In this document: positions 44,231-52,373 of the stretch, in pieces
Layout: each line of letters starts with the position of its first letter
How positions within the stretch are numbered: the first letter of the stretch is position 1
Origin: Clostridium_AW sp040797845
GTDB lineage: Bacteria; Bacillota; Clostridia; Clostridiales; Clostridiaceae
Direction of reading: 5' to 3'
NCBI GenBank assembly: GCA_040797845.1
Contig: JBFNFA010000010.1
Coordinates: 114,041-178,040, forward strand
Length of the DNA stretch: 64,000 bases
Notes under the pieces: generated by a model
Seen by the model: the letters and a program-made list of their open reading frames with translations, nothing else
The model's database searches: none
What the model was told of the DNA's origin: nothing
Program-made: the position numbers and the translations under genes

Positions 44231-44764
44231 CTATACCTCCTTCATATAGACTCTCAACTTCTTTATGGTTCTACTAATGCTACTTTTAATAGTTCCCATT
44301 GGAACATTGGTTACCTCTGAAATATCCTTTATGCTCATATCCTCCATATATCTCATTGCAATTAACTCTTTTTCATTTTCCTTCAAGCTATCTAAAGCCT
44401 TATATAAATCCATATTTTCTTCTATATTAACGTCATTGTAAATCAATTTATCTTCAAAAGTAGTAGTATCATTTATCTCTATATTTTTATTTTTACGTAT
44501 ATGATCCTTGCAAGTATTTATCATAATACGAGTAATCCAGGTATTGAAATGCTGTGGTTCTTTTAGTTTATCAATAGATTGAATAGCTTTTACAATAGAA
44601 TCATGAATACAATCTAATGCATCATCTTCATTTTTCATATAAATAATAGCTATTCTATATAATTTGTTTTTTATAGGCTCTAGAATCCTATAAAAACTCT
44701 CTCCATCCCCCTCTTTAGCTTTATAAAAGCTTATTTCATCAACCAACTCCTCCACTCCCTTCAT
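44231..44764 (-). CDS. ECF sigma factor
   Basis: 177-residue RNA polymerase sigma factor with region 2 (YRIAIIYMKNEDDALDCIHDSIVKAIQSIDKLKEPQHFNTWITRIMINTCKDHIRK) and region 4 (LKENEKELIAMRYMEDMSIKDISEVTNVPMGTIKSSISRTIKKL). The ATG at 44764 directly abuts GAGGAG; GTG at 44755 or TTG at 44746 have better spacing, so the start may be a few codons later. An ECF-type promoter precedes it. Confidence 0.9.
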   Translation of the reverse strand: MKGVEELVDEISFYKAKEGDGESFYRILEPIKNKLYRIAIIYMKNEDDALDCIHDSIVKAIQSIDKLKEPQHFNTWITRIMINTCKDHIRKNKNIEINDTTTFEDKLIYNDVNIEENMDLYKALDSLKENEKELIAMRYMEDMSIKDISEVTNVPMGTIKSSISRTIKKLRVYMKEV

Positions 44765-44793
44765 CTCCTCTTTCGAAGCTGCTTCATTTATTA

Positions 44794-44820
44794 GACGTAT
44801 GAGACGCTAGAAACGTTGCA
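44794..44820 (-). promoter_or_regulatory. ECF-type autoregulatory promoter
   Basis: Minus strand: -35 TGCAACGTTT (box TGCAAC at 44820-44815), 17 bases, -10 CGTC (44797-44794) in CGTCTAAT, placing the start of transcription about 20 bases before the sigma gene. AAC and CGTC cores are typical of ECF promoters. Confidence 0.55.
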
Positions 44821-44841
44821 TAAATTTACAAAAATAAAAAT

Positions 44842-44867
44842 CCCCTTGAGCATCAAAACCCAAGGGG
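44842..44867 (-). terminator. Terminator of the malic-enzyme gene and citrate cluster
   Basis: CCCCTTG / CAAGGGG stem; on the minus strand followed by ATTTTTATTTTTG. Confidence 0.7.
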
Positions 44868-44902
44868 TAAGCATCCTTAGCATTGGTGAAGTATCTTTCA
44901 AA

Positions 44903-46078
44903 TTACTTAGTTAGCCCAAGTTCCTTTGCTACTTTTATTACAGCATTTGCCACAGCATCACAAACTCCATCCTCAAATACACTAGGAACTATATATTCTT
45001 CATTTAGTTTTTCTTCCTTTATTAAATCAGCAAGTCCCTTTGCTGCTGCAATTTTCATCTCATCAGATATATCCGTTGCCCTAACCTTTAAAGCTCCTTT
45101 AAATATTCCTGGGAACACTAATACGTTATTAATTTGATTTGGGAAATCAGATCTACCCGTAGCTATTATTCTAGCTCCTCCTGCCTTTGCTTCATCTGGC
45201 ATTATTTCTGGAGTGGGATTCGCTAGAGCAAAAACTATACTATCTTTATTCATTGTTTTAACCATTTCTTTAGTTAATACATTTCCATCAGAAACACCTA
45301 TAAATACATCCTTATTCTTAATTATATCTTCTAATTTACCCTTTTCAAAATTTCTATTAGTTACCTTTGCAATTTCTTGTTGTGCTTCATTTAATGAAGT
45401 GTCACCTTCGATAACAGCTCCCTGTAAATCACACAAAACTATATCTTTAATACCTGCTGCCTTTAAAAGCTTGGCTACCGCAATACCAGATGCACCAGCT
45501 CCATTTATAACTACCTTTATTTCTTCTATTTTTTTATTTAATATCTTCAATCCATTATATAAGCCAGCTAATACAGCAATAGAAGTGCCGTGTTGATCAT
45601 CATGGTATACTGGAATATCTAGCTGTTCTTTTAATTTATCTTCAATATAAAAACATTCAGGAGCTTTTATATCCTCAAGATGAATTCCTCCAAAGCCTGG
45701 AGCTATGTTTTTTATAGTGTTTATTATATCATTAGAATCTGTAGAATCTATACTAATTGGTATTGCATCCACTTCTCCAAACCTCTTTAGTAGCAATGCT
45801 TTACCTTCAATTACTGGAAGAGATGCTTCTGGCCCTATATCTCCTAATCCAAGTACTGCTGTTCCATTGGAAACAACTGCTACGGTCTTTCCTTTTATAG
45901 TGTATTTATATGCATTATTCTTATCCTTAGCTATTTCTAAACAAGGTGCAGCTACTCCTGGCGTATAGGCTAAAGCCAAATCTTGTCCATTTTCAATTGG
46001 TATAGTTCCTACTATTTCTAGCTTTCCCCTTTTATCTTCATGTAATTTTAAAGCTTGCCCTTTTACATCTACACTCAT
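44903..46078 (-). CDS. Malic-enzyme family protein (NAD-malic enzyme or CitM-type oxaloacetate decarboxylase)
   Basis: 391 residues. N-terminal malic domain (KLEIVGTIPIENGQDLALAYTPGVAAPC; DIKAPECFYIEDKL) and NAD-binding domain (VVINGAGASGIAVAKLLKAAGIKDIVLCDLQG; FALANPTPEIMPDEA). It converts malate, or oxaloacetate, to pyruvate and CO2. In the citrate operons of lactic acid bacteria a protein of the same family and size (CitM) is a soluble oxaloacetate decarboxylase; the position at the end of the cit genes makes that role as likely as malate oxidation. A weak AAAGGA site directly precedes the ATG; a stronger AAGGAGGT stands 43 bases further upstream, before a hairpin. Confidence 0.88.
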   Translation of the reverse strand: MSVDVKGQALKLHEDKRGKLEIVGTIPIENGQDLALAYTPGVAAPCLEIAKDKNNAYKYTIKGKTVAVVSNGTAVLGLGDIGPEASLPVIEGKALLLKRFGEVDAIPISIDSTDSNDIINTIKNIAPGFGGIHLEDIKAPECFYIEDKLKEQLDIPVYHDDQHGTSIAVLAGLYNGLKILNKKIEEIKVVINGAGASGIAVAKLLKAAGIKDIVLCDLQGAVIEGDTSLNEAQQEIAKVTNRNFEKGKLEDIIKNKDVFIGVSDGNVLTKEMVKTMNKDSIVFALANPTPEIMPDEAKAGGARIIATGRSDFPNQINNVLVFPGIFKGALKVRATDISDEMKIAAAKGLADLIKEEKLNEEYIVPSVFEDGVCDAVANAVIKVAKELGLTK

Positions 46079-46245
46079 ATTCCTTTGTCAAACTGGGTAA
46101 AAGCACCCTAGTTCAACTACACCTCCTTATATGTTCTTTATACCTTATCCTAACTTCCCCTTTATACCAACATAATTTATATACTCTTTATATTTATCAT
46201 CAAAATATTTTTTAATTTCATCAATATAATCTATCTTTTAATCTA

Positions 46246-46428
46246 TTAAATATTTCTAATAAGAGCAACAAATATAAGAGCTAAAATGAAATAAAGCACT
46301 ATCAACATCCCATCCTTTAAACTCTTGACCTTGTATACCTTTTTTCTTTTGGAAGTTTCAAAAGCTTCACTGAACAAACCCTCTCGTCTTGCTTCCTCTG
46401 CTAATTTCTTTATAGTCTTTTTCCCCAT
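46246..46428 (-). CDS. Small membrane protein in the citrate cluster
   Basis: 60 residues: a basic N-terminal half (MGKKTIKKLAEEARREGLFSEAFETSKRKK) and one C-terminal membrane helix (GMLIVLYFILALIFVALI). Lies between the transporter and the malic-enzyme gene in the same direction, but a terminator precedes it, so it may have its own transcript. Start at 46428 chosen for GAGAGGTG spacing. Unlike OadG, whose helix is N-terminal. Function unknown; an accessory of transport or decarboxylation is only a guess. Confidence 0.6.
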   Translation of the reverse strand: MGKKTIKKLAEEARREGLFSEAFETSKRKKVYKVKSLKDGMLIVLYFILALIFVALIRNI

Positions 46429-46460
46429 TTTAACACCTCTCATATTAGATAGTTTGTTTA

Positions 46461-46489
46461 AAAAGAGTGTTGAAAATCAACACTCTTTT
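46461..46489 (-). terminator. Terminator after the citrate transporter gene
   Basis: Perfect 13-bp stem AAAAGAGTGTTGA / TCAACACTCTTTT, followed by TTTAAACA on the minus strand. Confidence 0.78.
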
Positions 46490-46501
46490 ACTTCTTATCT
46501 T

Positions 46502-47860
46502 CTAAAAGAATATACCAAATAGTATGCTTGCGATGACAAGCATTAAGCCACCGCCAAGACGGGATGATATTTGCGCAAATGACATTAAGTCCATACGCTT
46601 TGCCGCTGTTAAAACAGCTACGTCTCCAGATCCTCCACGGTTTGCCATACAAAGGCCTGCAGTTATGGCTGTTTCAATTGGATAGAATCCTACAAGCGAT
46701 CCAATTAAACCCGAACCCACTATAGCTCCAAGAACTATAAGTGCTGCTATAACAACATTTCCAAAGGTGAATGCAGCTATTAATTCTCCAAGATCTGTTA
46801 ATGCTATTCCAACTCCAACCATTACTACTATTGTAAATTGCTTTGAAAAGAATCCCTGTAGTTTTTTAGCACCTTCTTTTAATTCTAGAGGTATCATATT
46901 AGCCACATTAGCAATTGCTACTAAGATAACCATCCATGCAAATCTGTGTATATCTATTTTTACATTAGTTCCAAATATAGTGAACTCAGGTATTTTTATA
47001 AGCTTTGAAAATATGTTTCCTAATACATAAAATGAACAAGCTAATATTAATCCAACTGCGACTTCTCTAGCAGTAACCTTAACCTCTACTTTTTCTTCTA
47101 GCTTAGAAATATCGTCCGCTGTCCTAATTAATTCTCCATGTCCATTAAACTTTTCCCCCGCTTTTGTTTCTCCAAGTTTGCTTAATACAGAGGCTGCAAA
47201 TATAGCTATTATGTTGGCTATAGTTAATATTGATAATGCAAAGGATAACCATGCCGCTGGATCTCCTCCTGTAACACTAGCATATATTTCACTCATTGGT
47301 ATAGCTCCCGCTCCAGTTCCTCCACCCATTATAGGTAAAACATACTTCGTAGCCACTTCGCTAGCGGGTATACCAAATACTAGTCCTCCTAAAATCCCAA
47401 ATACAAAGGCAGCGATAATCCCCCCAATTATTGCTGGAATGTATCCTAAGAATGCCTTCATTAATAATTTACGATTAACTGATAATATAGAACCTGTTAT
47501 AAGTACTGAAATGAATAAATCTAAAAAGTCAGTTGTGTCCATAAATAATTTTACAGTTTCAACACTCTTTTCCGGTATTACACCCCAATAAACTAATGCC
47601 GCTGCACCTAAAAATGCTAATATAGGACCTCCACCAACATACTCATTCCATATAGGAATCCTGTCACCTATAAATCCAAATAATATACCCACTGTATAAA
47701 GTAATGCAAAACCTCCTACTATGTTGTTGGGCAAAAATCCCTTTGCGGCTGCAAATATAACTGTTAATGAAACTCCAGCCAAAATATACCATGGCATCCC
47801 AAATACTTTAAAGGTTTCTTTCGCTTCTTTAGTCGTTTTTCTAACCGTTGTTGTAGACAT
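46502..47860 (-). CDS. citS: 2-hydroxycarboxylate transporter (CitS/MaeN family)
   Basis: 452-residue sodium symporter with 11-12 helices. Family motifs: the two GGxG re-entrant loops, PIMGGGTGAGAIPMSEIYA and MANRGGSGDVAVLTAAKRMDLM, and EYVGGGPILAFLGAAALVYWG. Transports citrate and/or malate; the adjoining citrate lyase genes favour citrate. It is separated from citF by an intercistronic hairpin. Confidence 0.9.
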   Translation of the reverse strand: MSTTTVRKTTKEAKETFKVFGMPWYILAGVSLTVIFAAAKGFLPNNIVGGFALLYTVGILFGFIGDRIPIWNEYVGGGPILAFLGAAALVYWGVIPEKSVETVKLFMDTTDFLDLFISVLITGSILSVNRKLLMKAFLGYIPAIIGGIIAAFVFGILGGLVFGIPASEVATKYVLPIMGGGTGAGAIPMSEIYASVTGGDPAAWLSFALSILTIANIIAIFAASVLSKLGETKAGEKFNGHGELIRTADDISKLEEKVEVKVTAREVAVGLILACSFYVLGNIFSKLIKIPEFTIFGTNVKIDIHRFAWMVILVAIANVANMIPLELKEGAKKLQGFFSKQFTIVVMVGVGIALTDLGELIAAFTFGNVVIAALIVLGAIVGSGLIGSLVGFYPIETAITAGLCMANRGGSGDVAVLTAAKRMDLMSFAQISSRLGGGLMLVIASILFGIFF

Positions 47861-47889
47861 TTTAATTTTCCTCCCCCAAATTTATTTTT

Positions 47890-47928
47890 AAATTGTAAGA
47901 GATGTTTTATAGTCACCTCTTACAATTT
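47890..47928 (-). other. Intercistronic hairpin between citF and citS
   Basis: Perfect 12-bp stem AAATTGTAAGAG / CTCTTACAATTT with a 15-base loop. On the minus strand it is followed by AAAAAT, not T-rich, so it looks like an mRNA stability or processing element rather than a terminator. Confidence 0.5.
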
Positions 47929-47941
47929 AATGAACAACTGA

Positions 47942-49495
47942 TTATTGCTTCCTCTTTCTGATTACGTCTATTATACTTCCATCTCTGTACTCTACTACCG
48001 CTACAACCTCATCACTGAATTCTATTTCCTTTGGAGTTCCTAATAATCTTGTAGAAATTTTTCTTAACTCTTCCATTGTTATAAGCGGAAGGCCCTGTCT
48101 TATAAATTTCTCAATTAAATCCTTACGTCTTGGATTAACAGTTACTCCATAATCAGTTACGAGTATATCTACAGTACTTCCTGGAGTAACAACAGTAGTA
48201 ACCCTATCAATTACTGTTGATATCCTTCCACGAGTAAGTGGAGCAACTACTATAGAAACCTTAGCCATTGCTGCAGTATCACTATGTCCCCCTGAAGCAG
48301 CTCTTATAACTCCATCTGATCCTGATATAACATTTACATTAAAATCCACATCTATCTCCAATGCACTTAATATAACGAAATCCAACTTGTTCACTGCTGC
48401 TGATTTATTAAATGGATTGGCATAAAAATCTGCACTTATTTCAACATGTTTTTCATTTTTGCCTATAGATTCTGCCGCAGATAAATCAAAGCATTGTACA
48501 TCAAGTAATGTATCAACTAGCCCTTCTTCTAATAGATCCACCATTGGTTTAGTTATTCCACCTAAGGCATAACTAAGCTTTATGTTTCTCTTTTTGGCTT
48601 CATCTTTTACAAATCTAGTAACTGCAAGAGCTGCTCCCCCTGAACCAGTTTGCATTGAAAAACCATCCACGAATAATCCTGTGGCTAGCATAACATCTGA
48701 AACTCTCTTAGCCATTAATAGTTCCTTTGGATTAGATGTAAGCCTAGTTGCACCTGACATTATCCCTTTAGAATCTCCGATTTCATCAACTACAACTACA
48801 TAATCAACTAATGTCTGTGAAATGCTTTGTGGAAAGTTAGGATAATCAACTAATGTATCTGTAACAACTATAACCTTATCTGCATACTCTGCATCTACCT
48901 TAGCATATCCCATGGATCCACATATAGACTTTCCTTTAACACCATTGGCATTTCCCATACAGTCTGATGATGGGGCAGCAATAAATGCAATATCTATTTT
49001 TATTTCACCTTCACATATAGCCCTAGCTCTTCCACCATGCGAACGTATTACTGCTGGATGTTCTCCTAATATTCCTTCTGATATTTCCGTTGCCAATCTT
49101 CCTCTTATACCACTAGTCTCTATTCTTGTAATTACACCGCTCTTTATATATTCAACAAGTTCTTCATGAGCACTTGTTAGTGAGCTTGCAGCTATTCTTA
49201 AATCTTTAATCCCAATTTCTGCTAAGGTTTCTACAACCATCATAAGTAGCTTATCCCCAGCTCTAAAATGATGGTGGAAGGAAATTGTCATTCCATCCTT
49301 TATGCCTGCATTTTCTATTGCTTCTTTTAAGGAACCTACTAGCTTGTCTCTTTTTACTTTTTCTTTTATATTTTCGCTTTCACTATGATTCATAGTCCCT
49401 TCTGGATGATAAGTGAATGGCTCAACATAAGGCTTTCTATCCTCATAGCCCTCTATGCTTTTTAATAAAATCTCATTTACTCTTTTAGATTTCAT
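47942..49495 (-). CDS. citF: Citrate lyase alpha subunit (citrate CoA-transferase)
   Basis: 517 residues; exchanges the acetyl-thioester on CitD for citrate. Signature segments: TFHHHFRAGDKLLMMVVETLAEIGIKDL, EGEIKIDIAFIAAPSSDCMGNANGVKG, and GSGGAALAVTRFVKDEA, and the C-terminal VTVNPRRKDLIEKF. The ATG at 49495 is preferred over the GTG at 49504, which is part of the ribosome site AGGGGGTG. It overlaps the end of citE by 11 bases. Confidence 0.94.
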   Translation of the reverse strand: MKSKRVNEILLKSIEGYEDRKPYVEPFTYHPEGTMNHSESENIKEKVKRDKLVGSLKEAIENAGIKDGMTISFHHHFRAGDKLLMMVVETLAEIGIKDLRIAASSLTSAHEELVEYIKSGVITRIETSGIRGRLATEISEGILGEHPAVIRSHGGRARAICEGEIKIDIAFIAAPSSDCMGNANGVKGKSICGSMGYAKVDAEYADKVIVVTDTLVDYPNFPQSISQTLVDYVVVVDEIGDSKGIMSGATRLTSNPKELLMAKRVSDVMLATGLFVDGFSMQTGSGGAALAVTRFVKDEAKKRNIKLSYALGGITKPMVDLLEEGLVDTLLDVQCFDLSAAESIGKNEKHVEISADFYANPFNKSAAVNKLDFVILSALEIDVDFNVNVISGSDGVIRAASGGHSDTAAMAKVSIVVAPLTRGRISTVIDRVTTVVTPGSTVDILVTDYGVTVNPRRKDLIEKFIRQGLPLITMEELRKISTRLLGTPKEIEFSDEVVAVVEYRDGSIIDVIRKRKQ

Positions 49496-50393
49496 CGCAG
49501 TCACCCCCTACTCTAACGCCAGCTGCTTTTGCCAATGCTAAAACATGATTCGCCCTATCTATTATAGGTTTGTCTACCATTTTTCCGTCTACAGTAAATA
49601 CTCCTTTATTTTCTCTTACAGCTTCTTCTGTAGCCACTACTATTTTATAAGCTTTTTGTATTTCCTTTTCTGATGGAGTATACACTGAATGAATAAGTTC
49701 AATTTGTCTTGGGTGTATTAATGATTTCCCATCAAATCCTAATTGTCTTATAAGTTTCGCTTCTGTTAAGAAACCTTCATCATTGTTCACATCGGAATAT
49801 ACTGAGTCTAAAGCTGAAATTCCAGCGGCTCTAGCAGCCATAACTATCATCCCTCTTGCTGTAAGCATTTCAACTCCTTCTTGTGAACGGTTTGTTTTCA
49901 TGCTAGTTACAAAGTCTTCTCCACCTATAGCCATAGCTACAAGTCGCTTTGAAGAAGTAGCAATTTGATATGCATTTAAAACTCCTAAAGGTGATTCTAT
50001 AGCAACCATTATTTTAGTTGAACCAACATCTATTAGAGCTTCTTTTTCTATTCTTTCTATATGTTCTTCAACTTCAAGTACATCCTGTGGAACTTCTGTT
50101 TTTGGTATTCTAATTATATCTGGTTGAGCTAAAACTACTGCTTCTAAGTCTTTTAGTCCAAAATCAGTATCTAGCCCATTTATTCTAACTACAGTTTCTA
50201 TATTTAGCTCTTTATAATAATCTCTTAACTTTTTTAGCATGTTATGAACTAAGAAACGAGCTGAATCCTTCTCAGTGATTGAAATGGAATCTTCTAAGTC
50301 AAACATAACTGAATCAGGTCTATATACGTGTACGTCTCTAATTAGACCCGGGTTATTACCAGGAACAAACAACATCGAACGTCTAAGCTTCAT
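49485..50393 (-). CDS. citE: Citrate lyase beta subunit (citryl-ACP lyase)
   Basis: 302 residues of the HpcH/HpaI aldolase fold; cleaves citryl-CitD to oxaloacetate and acetyl-CitD. KLRRSMLFVPGNNPGLIRDVHVYRPDSVMFDLEDSI carries the N-terminal substrate site, MVAIESPLGVLNAYQIA the catalytic Glu, and AMAIGGEDFVT the metal site. Start at 50393 follows GAAGGAGA. Overlaps citF; gap to citD is 14 bp. Confidence 0.95.
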   Translation of the reverse strand: MKLRRSMLFVPGNNPGLIRDVHVYRPDSVMFDLEDSISITEKDSARFLVHNMLKKLRDYYKELNIETVVRINGLDTDFGLKDLEAVVLAQPDIIRIPKTEVPQDVLEVEEHIERIEKEALIDVGSTKIMVAIESPLGVLNAYQIATSSKRLVAMAIGGEDFVTSMKTNRSQEGVEMLTARGMIVMAARAAGISALDSVYSDVNNDEGFLTEAKLIRQLGFDGKSLIHPRQIELIHSVYTPSEKEIQKAYKIVVATEEAVRENKGVFTVDGKMVDKPIIDRANHVLALAKAAGVRVGGDCDEI

Positions 50394-50407
50394 TTCTCCT
50401 TCCCCCC

Positions 50408-50692
50408 TTATACCCATTTAAAATCTGTTGATTGTGCTGATCTGTATACTGCAGTATGAACTCTACTTATAATTACTGGATCTATTGCACCTTTATCATT
50501 AGCAAGTATTTTTGCATTTTTAACCCCTAACGAATTTAAGGTTTCTCTAATAACAGATTCTATTTGTTCTCCAAATTGAGCCATAACAGTACTACTCAAC
50601 TCAATATCTATACCATCATTATCTGGCTCTATAATTATTTGAATATCACTTGACTCTAAAGTCCCTGCTTTAGCTACTACTTTGAGTTCCAT
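50408..50692 (-). CDS. citD: Citrate lyase gamma subunit (acyl carrier protein)
   Basis: 94 residues; carries the phosphoribosyl-dephospho-CoA group on the conserved Ser of AGTLESSDIQI (Ser-14). The remaining ACP pattern (IELSSTVMAQFGEQIESVIRETLNSLGV) is intact. First gene of the operon, preceded by operator-like repeats. The genes for CitC ligase and CitG/CitX, which make and attach the prosthetic group, are not in this window. Confidence 0.94.
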   Translation of the reverse strand: MELKVVAKAGTLESSDIQIIIEPDNDGIDIELSSTVMAQFGEQIESVIRETLNSLGVKNAKILANDKGAIDPVIISRVHTAVYRSAQSTDFKWV

Positions 50693-50758
50693 GCAAAATC
50701 CTCCCTTTCCCTTAGCTCTTTATGCATCTCATTCTTTATAGATATACATTTAATTACA

Positions 50759-50806
50759 TTGTATGCAATTTTCTTAAATTGTATACCGTTATTAGTTATT
50801 GTATAC
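50759..50806. promoter_or_regulatory. Three operator-like repeats before citD at 20-bp spacing
   Basis: TTGTATGC (50759), TTGTATAC (50779) and TTGTATAC (50799), each starting exactly 20 bp after the last, in the gap between the GntR regulator gene and citD. Their -10-like complements (GTATACAA) lie on the minus strand. Likely sites for the FCD-type GntR regulator (by analogy to CitO of enterococci); binding is inference. Confidence 0.5.
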
Positions 50807-50896
50807 TATCATTTCAGTAATTTCAATAGTATTTTTAGAAAATTTAGTAAGATTATGAATTTTAACTCAATTAAATTTTTGATTAAGCTAAAATAA

Positions 50897-50931
50897 AAGA
50901 CATGGATAATGTATTCCATCATCCATGTCTT
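50897..50931 (-). terminator. Terminator of the GntR gene
   Basis: Perfect 11-bp stem AAGACATGGAT / ATCCATGTCTT with 13-base loop after the regulator gene. Confidence 0.75.
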
Positions 50932-50952
50932 ATGTCTTATATTTTTTATATT

Positions 50953-51618
50953 TTACATTTTCCCTATAAATGCATTTTTAGCATTTATAACATGTTCTCT
51001 AGCTAATCTTTCTGCTAATGATTCATCGCCTTTTTCTATTGCCTCTACTATTCCTTTATGTTCTAAAAGAGCTTTTTCTTTTCTAACATTATTAGCTAGA
51101 CTTATTTTTCTCATGCTTTTTAGATATTCATATATATGCTCTAATTTTTCTATAAGCCTTTTGTTTTTTGAGGACTCTAATATTATTTTATTATATTCAT
51201 TGTGAGACTTAATATAGTTATCATTGTCATTTTCATCAATACATCTTCTCATTGTCTCAATTATTTCTTTTAACCTTAATATTTCTATTCTTGAAATATT
51301 TAAACATGCCTTTCTTACTGCTAATCCTTCTAGCACTTCTCTTATATCATAAATTTCCATAGCATCTTCTTTGCTAATGCCCTTTACTAAGGTTCCCTTT
51401 CTAGCAATATTTACAGCTAATCCTTCTATTTCTAACTGTCGTAGAGCTTCTCGCACTGGTGTTCTACTAACTCCCATACTTTTAGCTATATTATTCTCAA
51501 CCAACCTATCTCCTGGCTTTAATTTTTTATCGAAAATAGCAGCTCTAAGTTCTTCAAGAATAATTTCTCTTGCAGATCTTGAATCATTATCATCAATTTT
51601 TTCAAAAATATGTTCCAT
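50953..51618 (-). CDS. GntR/FCD family regulator, CitO-like
   Basis: 221 residues: winged helix (REIILEELRAAIFDKKLKPGDRLVENNIAKSMGVSRTPVREALRQLEIEGLAV) and a C-terminal FCD ligand domain (IYDIREVLEGLAVRKACLNISR). FCD domains usually bind carboxylates through conserved Asp/His; here DIRE, HNEYNK and EHKGIVEAIE. Immediately upstream of the citrate genes in the same direction. Citrate or a related acid as effector is inferred. Confidence 0.85.
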   Translation of the reverse strand: MEHIFEKIDDNDSRSAREIILEELRAAIFDKKLKPGDRLVENNIAKSMGVSRTPVREALRQLEIEGLAVNIARKGTLVKGISKEDAMEIYDIREVLEGLAVRKACLNISRIEILRLKEIIETMRRCIDENDNDNYIKSHNEYNKIILESSKNKRLIEKLEHIYEYLKSMRKISLANNVRKEKALLEHKGIVEAIEKGDESLAERLAREHVINAKNAFIGKM

Positions 51619-51735
51619 AAATTCAACTTCCTTAATAAATCATTATATTTAAACTTATACTTCCATTAGTACATATTTACTTTGTTTTTAAAAATTCTTT
51701 CATAGCATATATTATAAGTTAATTTATACCATAAT

Positions 51736-52347
51736 TCAAGTTTCAGTATCTCTATAGACTGATGTAGATGCAAAGTATAAGCGAGCTCTCTTATAATCTT
51801 CCATCGTATCTATATCCATTAATATCCCACGTTCTTCTACATCTATGGACGCAAATCCTTTCTCGTTAATAAAATCTCTTAAGGTTTCATAATGAATATC
51901 TTCTAATAGCTCTTTTATTAGATAGCTTTTCATTAACAATGGATGTCCTTTCTTACCATTATACACGGGTATAACTATATCTCTATCTACGTTTAGCATC
52001 TTTTCATATATTTTTTTGTTAATAACAGGATAATCTCCAGGAATTAAAAAAAATCTTTCTTCTTTAATATAGCTTAGTCCTTTCTTTACTGAACTAAACA
52101 TTCCCTCTAAATAATCAGGGTTATAAACTAGCTCTACTTTAGGATATTTATCCAATATATCTTTTATCTCTTCCACCCTATATCCGCCCACTACTATGAT
52201 TTTAGAGCATAAATCATACATTCCATAAATACATCTCTCAATTACAGTTTTTCCATATATATTTAATACTAGTTTATTCGTACCAGCCCTTGTCGACAAT
52301 CCGGCAGCCAAAATTATTCCTTCAATTTTCACTTTAGTCGATTCCAA
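51736..52347 (-). CDS. MobA-like nucleotidyltransferase (MocA-type molybdenum cofactor cytidylyltransferase)
   Basis: 203 residues with the NTP-transferase N terminus GIILAAGLSTRAGTNKLVLNIYGKTVIER and a PGDYPVINKKIYE metal-binding segment, then HPLLMKSYLI and DIDTMEDYKRAR. Such enzymes attach CMP to molybdopterin for the xanthine dehydrogenase family, fitting its place at the end of the hydroxylase operon. The start is TTG at 52347 or GTG at 52332; neither has a clear ribosome site. Confidence 0.82.
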   Translation of the reverse strand: MESTKVKIEGIILAAGLSTRAGTNKLVLNIYGKTVIERCIYGMYDLCSKIIVVGGYRVEEIKDILDKYPKVELVYNPDYLEGMFSSVKKGLSYIKEERFFLIPGDYPVINKKIYEKMLNVDRDIVIPVYNGKKGHPLLMKSYLIKELLEDIHYETLRDFINEKGFASIDVEERGILMDIDTMEDYKRARLYFASTSVYRDTET

Positions 52348-52373
52348 ATTTATATTAAATTAATCCCTTTATC

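Noticed and set aside
46246..46428. OadG subunit of a sodium-pumping oxaloacetate decarboxylase
   Set aside because: The membrane helix is C-terminal and no OadA or OadB genes accompany it.
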